DNA from: Macrocybe gigantea
Lineage: Eukaryota; Basidiomycota; Agaricomycetes; Agaricales; Callistosporiaceae
DNA length: 64,000 bases
Assembly: GCA_011319805.1 (NCBI GenBank)
Contig: SJRY01000228.1
Span: 992,001-1,056,000 of the forward strand
Reading direction: 5' to 3'
This document shows, piece after piece, positions 1 to 10,564 of this stretch; position 1 is the first letter of the stretch, and every line of letters starts with the position of its first letter. Position numbers and translations under genes: made by a program. The notes beneath the pieces were generated by a model that had not been told where the DNA came from, ran no database searches, and worked only from the letters and a program-made list of their open reading frames with translations.

Positions 1-74
1 GGAACCGCCTTCAGGACATCGACCCCCTCCTGGGATCACCTTTGATCGATTCGTTCGTGCTTGCGTATCCGTAA
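1..74 (+). CDS. C-terminal tail of an unidentified protein (partial)
   Basis: The frame starting at base 3 is open to a TAA at 72-74 and reads as a plausible C-terminus (..DPLLGSPLIDSFVLAYP). It would be the last exon of a plus-strand gene lying mostly outside the window. There is too little sequence to name a family, and a chance open frame cannot be excluded. Confidence 0.3.
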   Translation, partial: NRLQDIDPLLGSPLIDSFVLAYP

Positions 75-658
75 AGTATCTGAGCGAGGCCTTTCAGCGG
101 TAGGCGTTTTGTATCGCGTTATGATAATGTCCGATGTTCAGGGACTTGGCCCATCAGCGCGGACCACGACAGGGATGGATGGGTTCAGATGAATTATGAA
201 CAATACATGAGCGTAAGTTAAGCCAGTCAGGCCTGATAGTGCCTTCGTTCTCATTCGCGTGTAGATGATTCTCAGTGCCCCATAATGATTATTCATGGAC
301 GGAGAGAGGCAACGCATGATCTACCCGAGGTAAAGTTGAGCGTACCCGGCATGCAGACACCTTGTCAGCTTGAGTTAAAGAGAGAGATGGAAACGAGCCA
401 TTTTACCGTGCGCCTAGTCTCTGGTTTTGTTTTTTTTTCTATGTAATTAGAGGATGTGTAGCAGTGTGAAGGAGTTCATACATATGAATAAATAAGACGC
501 CCTCGAGATAGCCGAAATCACATGTCACCATACAATATATGCCCTTGACTTTTGGTCGACCCCCGGTCCTAACTTACTTGACCGTCCGCTGAGCGACTGG
601 TCAACGTTCAACTCTTGTCCTGTCTTGCCATCCCTTTGCTTCCTGAGTTTTAACCAGA
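75..658. promoter_or_regulatory. Intergenic stretch upstream of the acyl-CoA synthetase
   Basis: No convincing coding sequence is seen on either strand in these 580 bases. The stretch should hold the 3' end of the preceding gene and the promoter and 5' leader of the acyl-CoA synthetase starting at 659. A T-rich tract lies near 428-440. No clear TATA box or repeat was recognised. Confidence 0.4.
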
Positions 659-3525
659 ATGCCGTTGTCCTCAGAAAGAGTGGTTCCATACCCAGATATT
701 ATTCCGTACGATAAGCAAGCAGTCCCTGTGCCCGGCACCAAACGCCCAGGCCAGACTGGTGGGTTCTCACCGTCTTTACCTGTCGAATTCGACACTCATG
801 TCCTCCGTGCAGCTCACTATCGCAATGGTGGGTCTTAAAGGGATGTCTGTCCTGCTTTCACTCATGAAGATGCCAATAAGCTATCTGGGGTCTCATCGAC
901 CTCAGCACTCCCAATGCCCTCAAGACTCTTGATGAGGTCTTCGAGAGTGGCTTGAAAGCAGGAAAGGATAGACCGTTCCTTGGGCATCGCCCGTTGCTCT
1001 CCAACTCTCCTGTTCAATATGCCAAGCACTACCTCTGGCAGAGCTATGGTGACGTGGACCTCCGCAGACGGCATATAGGTAGTGCGCTCTCATCCCTGTT
1101 CAACAAGGGTGAGCTTGGTGGCGGGGATTTCGATACTGTTGGCGTATGGTCTGCGAATCGTCCTGGTTCGTTCAGATTCGTCTCTTTTGCAAGCGTACAC
1201 GTTCTGACAAACCCAAAAGAGTGGCAGGTCATCGATATTGCGCTTCAAAGCTACGACAAAGTCTCCGTGAGTCTTTACGATACCCTTGGCAAGGAGTCGG
1301 TCGGTTAGTACTTTGCATCTCAGTTCTTCCTGGCACTGATTAAGAGAAATTTCACTTGCAGAATACATGTGAGAATTGTTGCCAAATGTGCATTATCTTG
1401 ACTGAACTCATCGTTCACGATTTTCTAGTATCAATCATGCGCATCTCACAATAATATTTTCAACGTCGGATCACATTCCTATTCTCTTGAAACTCGCGCC
1501 TCAGATCTCCATCGTCAAACTGATCGTATGCATTGACGAATTAGCTCCTGAGGCATCAAAGATTCTGGCGGAGTGGTGTGCGTCTCAGAATGTTCGTTTC
1601 ATGGAATTGAAAGAATGTGAGGTATTTCGCGTTCACGGACTCGCTGTATGGTTAACCCTTTTCTAGTGGAAGCATATGGTAGAGCAAATTTAATTGACCC
1701 CATCCCGGCGAAGCCGGAGACAATAGCATCTATATGTTATACCTCTGTCAGCATAGTCGGCACTGTCTTTAACGCATCATCGACTAACGCTGATTACTAG
1801 GGGACAACCAGTAAACCAAAGGGTGTGTTCTACCACTCAGTGTTATTCATTTCTTTCCGACTCAGTTCGTAAGGTGCCATCTTGACCCACGTGAATCTTG
1901 CATTGGCTGCACAATCAAATCTCTACGGGTTATCACTCCCGGATGACGCGTCCCTACTATCATATCTCCCTTTGGCTCATATCTACGAGGTAACGACCTT
2001 CCTTCACCTCACTCTACGTGTTGATGACCGTGATACAGCGGATATGTGAATTGTGCGTCGTTGCGGTTGGCGGCAAAATCGGTTATTACACTGGCGATCC
2101 TCTACGTCTCTTAGAGGATGCGCAGCTCTTGAGGCCCAACTTCTTCCCCTCGGTGCCACGTGTGTTAAACAGAGTTTATCAAGCAGCCATGGTCGGCGGC
2201 AATGTTCCAGGATTAAAAGGCTCCATTTTCAAAAAGGCCATGCAAGTTAAGCTTGACAAGTTACATACCACTGGTGATCCCACCCATCTCTTCTGGGATA
2301 AAATTGTCTTTCGCAAAGTAAGCTACAATGCGGGTGACCGCCACGGGGTTGCTAACCACATATAGATCCAAGCTGTGTTAGGTGGTCAGATTCAGCTGAT
2401 GACCAGTGGTTCAGCTCCTATCAGCGCAGAGGTCATGGATTTTCTGAAAATCGCGTTTTCATGCGAGGTCGCTGAAGGTCGGTCCACTACCTTGCCTTTG
2501 ACGCCAGTCACTGACACACCATTTAGGGTAGGTCTACACCACATCACTTGCCTTGCGCTTTTCTCACTTGCAGTGTCTCAGTTACGGAATGACGGAAAAC
2601 TGCGCCACGTGTGCCAAGAATCTGCGAAATGATGCTACCAGCGGTGGAACTGTTGGCCCTCCCCAACCTGTCAATGAGATCAAGCTTGTCGATGTCCCTG
2701 CTATGGGTTACTCAGCAGAAGACAAACCAAACCCTCGCGGAGTAGTTTGTGTGCGTGGCGCCAACTGCTTCACGAAATACTACAAAGGTATGTTCGAGTC
2801 GTTTCGGCTGGGAAGATCAAGTATTGGAAGCTAGTTTAGACGAAAAGAATACAAAAGAAACCGTAGACGACGAGGGATGGATCCATACAGGAGATGTCGG
2901 AGAAATTGATGCATGTGGAAGGCTCAAAATCATCGACCGTGTCAAGGTAAGCCTCATTCGGTGTCTTGGCGGAGAAGAGACCACCTGAGATCAATTTACT
3001 GGTGTAGAACATTATGAAACTTGCCCAGGGTGAATATGTCGCGCTCGAAAAGATTGAAAACCTCTACGGTGCCTCTCCAGTAGTGGCTCAAATTTACGTG
3101 CACGGAGATTCGTTACAGTCTTACCTTCTTGCCATCGTTATACCCGACCCCGTGCAATTGGCAGGCATAGCTACCCAAGTCCTTGGAAGAACAGTTTCGG
3201 CAGACGATCTTCGTGAACTTGTCAATGCTTGCAAAGATGAACGGATCGGCAAGCAGGTCTTGAATATCTTGACCCAGGAGGCGAAACGAAATGGGCTGAA
3301 AGGGTGACTGGTTTTGGTCCTGACCTTGTTCTCCTTCAATTCGCTGATATCTCCATTACAAGGTTCGAGATGATCAAGCGCATTCATCTCAGCCTCGATC
3401 CCTTCACTGTAGAGAATGGCACAATGACTCCAACCATGAAAATTCGACGACGTGAAGCCTACAACAAGTACAAGACAGAGCTGGACAGGCTTTATGCCAT
3501 GGGCGAACCGCAGTACAGACTTTAG
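659..3525 (+). CDS. Long-chain fatty acid--CoA ligase (FAA/ACSL family)
   Basis: ATP-dependent activation of fatty acids to acyl-CoA for lipid synthesis or beta-oxidation. After splicing the exons join into one adenylate-forming enzyme: N-terminal substrate region, '[13 protein letters not shown]', '[11 protein letters not shown]' (P-loop, interrupted by introns), '[10 protein letters not shown]', '[15 protein letters not shown]', the 'EGYGMTE' motif, '[10 protein letters not shown]' and the C-terminal lysine region '[12 protein letters not shown]'. Length and motif order match full-length fungal enzymes. The ATG at 659 is the first in frame with the conserved N-terminus. More than ten introns were inferred, with a 7-nt exon (1362-1368) and an apparent 1-nt exon (2527). 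The C-terminus ends -YRL, which is not a strong peroxisomal PTS1. Identity is certain; the exact paralogue (FAA1/2/4 type) is not. Confidence 0.93.
2478..2581 (+). other. Two abutting introns flanking a 1-nt exon at 2527
   Basis: The upstream exon ends at 2477 in codon phase 1 and the downstream exon resumes at 2582 in phase 2, so exactly one base is needed between them to keep the conserved EGYGMTE motif. GT..AG introns 2478-2526 (49 nt) and 2528-2581 (54 nt) leave a single G. Both have normal lengths and plausible branch sites (cactgac; ctcac). A single 104-nt intron plus one undercalled G at the donor is the main alternative. Confidence 0.55.
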
Positions 3526-3628
3526 TGCACTCTTTTACGAATGCTGTCAGATATGGATGAGCATGCGATAATAGACTGATAATAGTGTCTGACTGCCTTG
3601 ATGTTTTCGTGAATAGAACAAAATATAT

Positions 3629-5606
3629 TCAGCAGTTGCGGGATTTACAGGGCGAAATAGATTTAGACAATCCAATTCCTACGTAACATATACCTAACAT
3701 CACCAGAATCCATGCATTCCCACCTAGAAATTGACGCTTAGTAGAGATCGCGAAGGCGGAGCTAATATCGTCACGATTATCATGAGTTAAGCGAGAAAAA
3801 GACAGGTCGCTGACCTTACAAACGACGGACTTACAGCGCGTGCAGCGCACATCGCGAATTGTACGAGACCATTCGTACGACCGAGAGCTGAGAGGCTTGG
3901 GGCATTTTCCTTGATAAGAATCATACTCACACTGGGAGATGACAACTGATGAACTAACGACGCATAGGTCTCATCAGAGGTGTGACTCACGAATACGCTA
4001 GGCATGCAACTCTTGAGCAACCTAATACGATAGCGATTCCTACCCAGAGGAGGGATAGTGTAGAATGACTTATTTCGCCTCTTGCAGGATCAAGTCCCTT
4101 TCGGGCAATCAGGTTCAAAAATGGTAAGGAAAGGAACGCGAACGGCCAGACGCTCATGCAAAAGGTGTACATCTTCGTGATGTCGAAGGTTCGCAGGAGA
4201 GTGGGCATTATCAGAAGCTGCATCGATGCCGACAGAAATCCCGCGGTGGCAAGCGAGTAACCGATTTGCGAGGCCTAAAGAGGGTGATATTGATGGCTCG
4301 CTGAAATGGAAGAGAAAGCGTTAAAGGAGACGCACTGAGAACGCCAGACCGCCATTTTCCACTGCGGTGTAGCAAAATAAGACAAATACAACGTCAAATG
4401 CGGTTGCAATGAAACAGAGAGCGAATCCAGATGAGCTCAGCGCGCGGATAGCGGGATTGGATAACAGAGATGTTATAGTTGAAGGTGTTGTCGACTCGGC
4501 GTCGTCACTCTCACTCGTAGCGAAGGAATTCTCCATATGCATCCTACCACATTTCCTCTGCAACGTCTTTAAGAGTGAGGATCAATGGCAGGGTTTGTAA
4601 AATCAGCAGACGGAATAGAGGCAAACCTCATCGAGAAACAGATACGCAAGAAACGCGCCTACGAGACCGAAAGCAGAAGCGACGATGCAAGGAAGGAGAT
4701 ACGGGAAGGACCTAAAGATGACTGTATCGAAAAATCGGGGGTATTTTCGGGCCGGATCCGAAAAAGTGCCGCCTAATAGTGGGCTTGCAATGTCTGTCAG
4801 CAACATCGTAGAGTAGCGGAAAGCATCACTCTGTTAATCACCCAATGATACTTCCAAGAGGCCAGAATAAGCCATAGATTGGAAAGGCAAGAGCCTGGTT
4901 AGAGGCGTCTGTAATTTCGCCCAGGACAGAGTGCAAGACGGCAACGTTGCCAGAGAAAAAGCCAGCTGCGTTGGTCAATTGCCACCCCAAGGTAAGGAAA
5001 CAGCCATTGGAAACTTACCGACTGACCGACAGAATATGATATGAGCCAAAGACGTTGACAATCCAAGTACGCTCGTGGTGAGGGCGAGACCGAGGGTTCC
5101 GAATATGATGACGGGGCGGCGACCAACGACGTCTGTGGAAAGAGGGTTGATACCTGACGGAACTGCGGAAAGCAAGAGCAGGGTGGCCAACCGGACAGAT
5201 TTGCCCACTGATATATACTTAACAGTTGGGCAATGGCAAAACTAGATTCCTGACAGAGTATGAAAACCGTTAGCAAAAAGGAAACGAATGAATACACGAC
5301 TTACGACAAGTCCGCTGTAAAAGCCTATTTGGGAAAGATCGTCTGTAACGTGCAACCGCACCATAAATTCGTTGATATAAGGAAACACCTGTCGAGGTAA
5401 ATGGGATGGGAAGAGTCGCATGGCGGAAAGAAAGTACACACCTGAGTGAACGCTATCGGATCCACGAGACGCACAGAGCAGAGTGCGGCGAGCTGTTTCT
5501 TGGGGAACGAGGATGGGGAAGGACTCGCGGACTTTAGAGCATCGAGCAAGGGGCTGGATTCATCGTAAAGGGTCGCTTCCGAGTTGTTACGAACGAGAGA
5601 GGCCAT
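3629..5606 (-). CDS. Major facilitator superfamily transporter (DHA1, ZIFL-like)
   Basis: A 12-TM proton-coupled permease. The start at 5606 (MASLVRNNSEATLYDES..) opens a cytosolic N-terminus. TM1 begins 'VFPYINEFMVRLHV'. The DHA1 signature 'DVVGRRPVIIFGTLG' follows TM2 (rebuilt across an intron), then 'FFSGNVAVLHSVLGEITD' in TM4-5, a central loop rich in S/D/E, and TM7-12 ending 'LGGNAWILVMLGICYVG'. All exons join in frame with GT-AG introns, so the gene appears intact. This DHA1 branch is usually annotated as a general substrate or drug/metal-ligand exporter; the substrate cannot be read from sequence. It converges with the acyl-CoA synthetase (103 bp between stops). Confidence 0.9.
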
Positions 5607-5944
5607 GGGTATCGAGAAGAGGGGATAGGGAGGGTGACAGGAAGTCGAACATGAAATTTTATATGGTCTCGCGCCAGTTTGCTTTAGAATATTCCGAAGC
5701 AATGCAGGATCGCATCTCGGCAGTCACATTTCAGATTTCATTTCATGCGAGAAACCTGCAACAGAAAATCAGAAAATCGAACTTCCAAGAGCTTTATACC
5801 GCTCAGGACGCAGCGGTCGGCCGACGATGTATGTACGGTAGCTGTCGGCGCAACTTGAATGTGCTCAGAAGAGACTGGTGTCCAAACAAACGCTGGGAAA
5901 CCATGTGTCAGGCCAAACAAAGCTGATCACTCTCTTGCCCATCC
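5607..5944. promoter_or_regulatory. Divergent promoter between the MFS gene and a hypothetical gene
   Basis: 338 bp between two start codons on opposite strands. The open frames inside are short and antisense-like, so it is read as shared promoter and 5' leader sequence. No clear known motif was recognised. Confidence 0.5.
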
Positions 5945-6705
5945 ATGAACTACGCTACGAACGACACCAGTAATCCCGTCCTCGTTGCCCCTCGTCCCGT
6001 CAACCTCTCTTCCGTTCACCACGTAATTCGCTCTCGCATCAACCATGATCCACCTGCTGACGGCGAATCCTCTTCTCCTCGCTCCTCACCTCGGTATGTG
6101 TCCTTACTCACTTCACCGTCAATCATTTCTCATTACTGGTCTTAGCTCCGGGTTGAGCACAGAGGCTCTTGAAGAGTTTCTCTCCATTCTTAAGCCGCCC
6201 TTCTTCCCCCCAACTTCTCCTGTTCTCAGAGCCCGCCGCCAGGGCGTAACCTCACTTCCCACATTCCAGCACGAACGTTCTTTATCCATCAAGGCCCGTG
6301 GCCGCTTCGAGGTCATACCCCCAAACGGCGAAGGCGCTGAGGATCCGGACATGCCACGCCCCCAAGAATCAAGCCGTGCTACCCCATCCATAACGCCCGA
6401 GTCAGTAAAAGACGCTGACGGATCACCAGACCTGGATAGCGAGAGTTATCCATTCCGGTGGTTCAAAACAAATTTACTCTGTCCGTCTTTCCTCTCCATA
6501 TTATAATTCAACGATTTACCCATCCTGACCCCCCATTGCAGCATCTCCCATATCTCGAACGCATACACGCAATCCCTTCCTTCGACATGCCCACGCTCAA
6601 TCTCCCGGTCTCCCATCATCTCTCTCCCCCGCTGCTATCACTCTTTCCCCAGCTTCCATCCCTCTGCCGCTCCCAACCCCAGATGAGGTGCTTGAGATCT
6701 CGTGA
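5945..6705 (+). CDS. Hypothetical Ser/Pro-rich protein
   Basis: ATG at 5945 (MNYATNDTSNPVLVAP..). A first intron near 6093-6146 joins '..SSPRSSP' to 'STEALEEFLSILKPPFFPP'. A second intron ending at 6540 (AG before catctccc) is placed by frame. The GT at about 6480 gives a 60-nt intron and a product ending '..PTPDEVLEIS' at 6705; another donor at 6457 would give a different C-terminus. The short helical segment near residues 50-65 is the only non-low-complexity part. There is no signal peptide, TM segment or family I recognise. The protein of about 220 aa is probably largely disordered. Confidence 0.5.
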
Positions 6706-6993
6706 TTATGCTCTCAAGCAGCCAGTGTGAATTCATCTCATACCCATGCGGTCTTACCTTTTACGACTCCTTCGACATTCCATCCCTATCCTATCCGCGT
6801 TTTACGTTTCGCATATATGATAACGATTCTTGACCGGAGTGTGCTTTTTTGGCCCGCATCTTAAGTAGTCAACTGTAGTTTGTCAAACATATATTCCTAG
6901 GTACCTTCAAAAAATTGCGTCGTATTTATGCCCAAACTGTTTCTTACTTGACCAGGATGTATTTCAATCCATCGTATCGTTTTCCATGTTCAG

Positions 6994-8744
6994 TTACGGT
7001 GACCAGGGCGTTGCGCTTTGTCCTCCCACGCCAGCTGTCAAAAACTCTGGCATACCATTGTCGCCGACAAAGAAACAATCTTCGAGACGTACTCCGATCT
7101 AGGTCCCACCGAATCAATTGCCGGGATCAGATTGAAGAGTAAGGGCAATATACCTCGCCTTCTATGTAAATCCCGGGCTCGTCAGAGAAAGTGTGTCCTT
7201 TCTGAATGACATCCATACTGCCACCATGTATGTAGGGCTGTTCATGGACTTCTAGACCGATACCTAAGCCAACGGCCATGAGCGCGAACGGTGAAGGCGT
7301 GCATATATAGCCCAACCATACCATGCCCAAGTCTATGGGTGAAATACTGTCCGTAACCCAGGTGTTCTAGTAAAGACCTAGCCGTCTCATCGACCTTTTT
7401 TGCTACCACGCCGACACGAGCCGCCTCAAAGGCTGCGTCCTGTGCCGAACGGACATAATTCCAGATACGGAGATGATTTTCGGATATGTTGGAGTCGGGC
7501 AGTGCAAATGTCTACCCGATGCTTTGAAAATGGAATGTTGCCCATCGCCACAAAAAAGACTCACCCTGGTAACATCGCTGTAATATCCGTAGACTGACGC
7601 AGTACAGTCAAACAGGGCGAAATCGTTGGAACCAAGAGCGCGATCTGAACCACTGCCGTGAGGAAGTGCTGCATTCACTGTAAGTGGGATACGTCAGGAG
7701 AACGGACACATGGAACCAGTGAAATCTACCTCCGAACAAAATTAGACATTTTCCCTTTTCGAGGCCGGCATCCGCGAAGATGGCTGTCATGACAGCGCGG
7801 GCTTCCGATTCGTGGATACCAATGTACATCCTTTTACGGGTCCTGCGGATGGACACAAGGGTAGCCTTGCAGACACATAAAATTTTTGGGAATAAGATCA
7901 GATAAAGCAACGTTGTTCCATAGTGACTGACCTCATTGGCGCAACGGAGGATGTCCAGCTCCGCTTTGGACTTTCGTTCGCGGATCCTCGTTATTTCTGG
8001 GGGCGCGCTCATGACCGACGCGTTAGAGATAGCCTTCTGTAGGCCATCAGCAATGAACTTGCGAATGCTAGGATCAACGTATATTGTCCCCGTATTTGCG
8101 AGCGTGGCAGCAGCCACAGTGTATGGATTTTCATCCTCACGCCACTCTATGAATTTAACAAGGGTTGGGATCGGAAGGCTCTTAGCCCTTGTCGCTTCAA
8201 ACTAGGAGTTGCACATCAGTTGGCAGGCCAAGTTCGACGGTAATTGCATCACCTTTGGCGTCAAGATGTAAACTTCGGCCGCTTCATCTGTGCTGTTGGT
8301 GTTTGAAGTAATTATCGACAGGAAGGGCCGCTCTGATAATGACCAATGTGATTGGGATATGTTCAGATAGTAGAATGAGTTTGCACCAGGCTCAGCAACA
8401 TAGGCGGAGGCATTGAGCGAACGAAGCGATTGGACGAGGCTGATCTGCCTTTGCTGGAATTCGGCTCGTGCAATAGGTTTAAGCTCGGAACAATGGCCGT
8501 CCGGTCCCAGAATTTCAAGATGATGATGAACACCGGTCAGCGTTGGGATCCGAGTCCAATGAGAGAATAGATGGAAGCCGGAGAAGAATACTAGCAACAC
8601 ACACAGGGCACCCTACGGCAACTAGTTAGTCTAAAGTATACCATATACTTAGGTATGACTATCCTTTGCCGATGTGAAGCGGTGAATGGAGCCACGAACA
8701 TAAACTAGGCTGTTTGGAGACTTGTCCGCAGTGCCAATCGCCAT
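6994..8744 (-). CDS. Membrane-anchored Xaa-Pro aminopeptidase/dipeptidase-like protein (peptidase M24B)
   Basis: Metallopeptidase of the pita-bread fold releasing N-terminal residues before proline. The exon starting at 8744 (MAIGTADKSPNS..) is followed by a hydrophobic stretch ('CVLLVFFSGFHLF'), likely a signal anchor. The creatinase N-domain follows ('LNASAYVAEPGANS', 'PPEITRIRERKSKAELDILR'), then the catalytic domain. Metal ligands are present: Asp in 'FALFDC', Asp in 'YYSDVTR', His in 'HRLGHGIGL' (across an intron), Glu in 'SDEPGIY' and Glu in 'GVRLEDCFF'. The last exon ends '..QSATPWSP' at 6994. The splice joining the first exon is ambiguous (acceptor near 8613 or 8593), so the length of the anchor is uncertain. 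Start codons of this gene and the AlkB gene are 80 bp apart. Confidence 0.9.
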
Positions 8745-8824
8745 GATCCGCTAAGCAGTGTGCGGTTACACAACGCGTCGTTGATTACAAACGACAAGAC
8801 CAACGCTCCCACAATCTCACTTCA
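8745..8824. promoter_or_regulatory. 80-bp divergent promoter with an ACGCGT (MCB-like) site
   Basis: Separates the start codons of the M24B peptidase (minus) and the CUE-AlkB-GRF gene (plus). It contains ACGCGT at 8773-8778, the core bound by MBF-type cell-cycle factors in ascomycete yeasts. That fits a DNA-repair gene, but function here is inferred. Confidence 0.4.
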
Positions 8825-10337
8825 ATGGACGTGATGGACACGGAAACACGTTTGGCGCTGGTTTCTAGCCTGTTTTCAGGAGAGCCGCCCCCCGTTAACG
8901 ACATTCTTGATGCTCTTGTGCGGTGTGACGGCGACGTCCAGAAGGCGGCTCAATTGCTCGAGTCGCGCATGCGAAAGGCCGATTCGCGAATCTCTGGCAA
9001 GAGGAAGCGTGCACGGCTTGACGACTGGCTCCTCGACGCGTCCGAAGAAGCGGCGGCTTCGTCGGGCACAAAGAGAGCGCTAACGGGATCAATGGCTAGT
9101 AGCCAACAACAAATGGCGACGAAATCTGGTCAGTCCTCGCCCTCAAAGGGTCGCCAGCCTAAACCAAACGTACCTCAGCTCCCTCCGCTTATGCTCGCCA
9201 CTCCGAGTATGGTGGAAAGTCATACTCCCTGTACACTTCATTTATCAGTCCTCCCTCCAGAGCTAGCATGCAGATTATTCTACATTCTGACTCGTGCTGC
9301 TCGCAACTGGACACGAAACAAATGGTGGCTTTTTGACAAGCTCGTTGAAAGCCCGCATCGTACGGCTTTCTTTGTTCGCAAAGATGACAGGAACAAGTCT
9401 TGGCAAGAAGCTGCTCAATTTTGGTGTGTGATCTCGCTGCCTTTTGGTGGAAATGAAACAAAATGTTTTATGGTATTGGAGGTACAATGGGCGAAAGACG
9501 GAGCCTCCTGAGGTCTTTCCATCAGAGTTGGAAGAAGCGTGCCAGATTGTGGAACAGATTGTGAACGAACAATTGAGGCGACGCGAACGGTTCCCCTTAG
9601 AATGGGGTGGTGACTCGGATGTAACGCCCAGATGGAACGCAAATGTTGCGGCATCGAATTGCTATCAAGGCTCCAAGGAATCTGTTGGTTTTCATTCGGA
9701 TCAAATGACCTATCTTGGTCCTTATCCTACTATTGCTTCTCTAAGCCTGGGTCAGTTGATTCAGGCATCCACTTCACCACTTCCAAATGATATATCAAGT
9801 TTGCAGGAACACAGAGAAATTTCAGCCTCCGTGAGGTGATACCAACAGATCAGAAATCTGTTCGGAGGCCGAGGACTTTCAATATTCCCTTGCCCCATAA
9901 CTCTGTAAGTCATTTTGAGTAGCACGAGAAACGGAGCTTACCGTGGAAACTAGCTGACAATCATGCACGCCTCTTGTCAAGAAAAATTCAAACACTCAGT
10001 ACCTCCACAGTCAGCAATGGACTTGTACCGTCCATTGTACCCGGAATATCCGGACACTGAAATAGAGCCTTCGAACTGTCGGATCAATATCACCTTCAGG
10101 TTCTATCGGCCAGATTTCCAGCCGGAAAGTATTCCCCGCTGTAAGTGTGGGGTACCAATGGTTTTGCGTGCGGATATGAAAAACCGGACGGATGGTAAAA
10201 CCGACCGATATTGGTGGGCTTGCTATGCAGGTGCCCAGAACGAAGGGAAGGGCTGCAATCTTTGGAAGTTGCTAGACATGAAGGAAGAGGGGCGAGGACC
10301 TTGTATCGATCCCCATTTCGGGGAAAGTTCAAGTTAA
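8825..10337 (+). CDS. CUE-AlkB-GRF protein: alkylation-repair 2OG-Fe(II) dioxygenase
   Basis: Oxidative demethylation of alkylated nucleic-acid bases (ALKBH2/3-like) using Fe(II) and 2-oxoglutarate. Residues 4-47 form a CUE ubiquitin-binding domain ('LVSSLFSGEPPPVNDILDAL..GDVQKAAQLLES'). A basic stretch 'GKRKRARLDDW' follows, then a disordered linker. The AlkB core shows the HxD motif in 'GFHSDQMTYLGPYPT', the distal His in 'EKFKHSVPPQ' and the 2OG-binding Arg in 'INITFRFYRP'. The C-terminus is a GRF zinc finger ('CKCGVPMVLRAD..WWACYAG..GC'). Three GT-AG introns were placed and the frame is intact to TAA at 10337. The fusion suggests recruitment to ubiquitinated chromatin or ssDNA (inference from domains). 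Confidence 0.92.
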
Positions 10338-10564
10338 CATTGTAGAACATAAGATTTGTATGTTGTACAAGTACTTATAGTTGTCGGGACTGACAACGTT
10401 GGTGACGCTCGGCACGTGTCACAGCAACTCGGTCAACTGCCTGCCCAACATGCCAAATTCATTAAACTGACCTTGCGTTGGACTCGCAGCAGCATCGAGG
10501 CGCTCACTGTTATTAACCGGACCTATTATCAGTGACATTTATTCTTTTTCAACCCGCCATTGTC

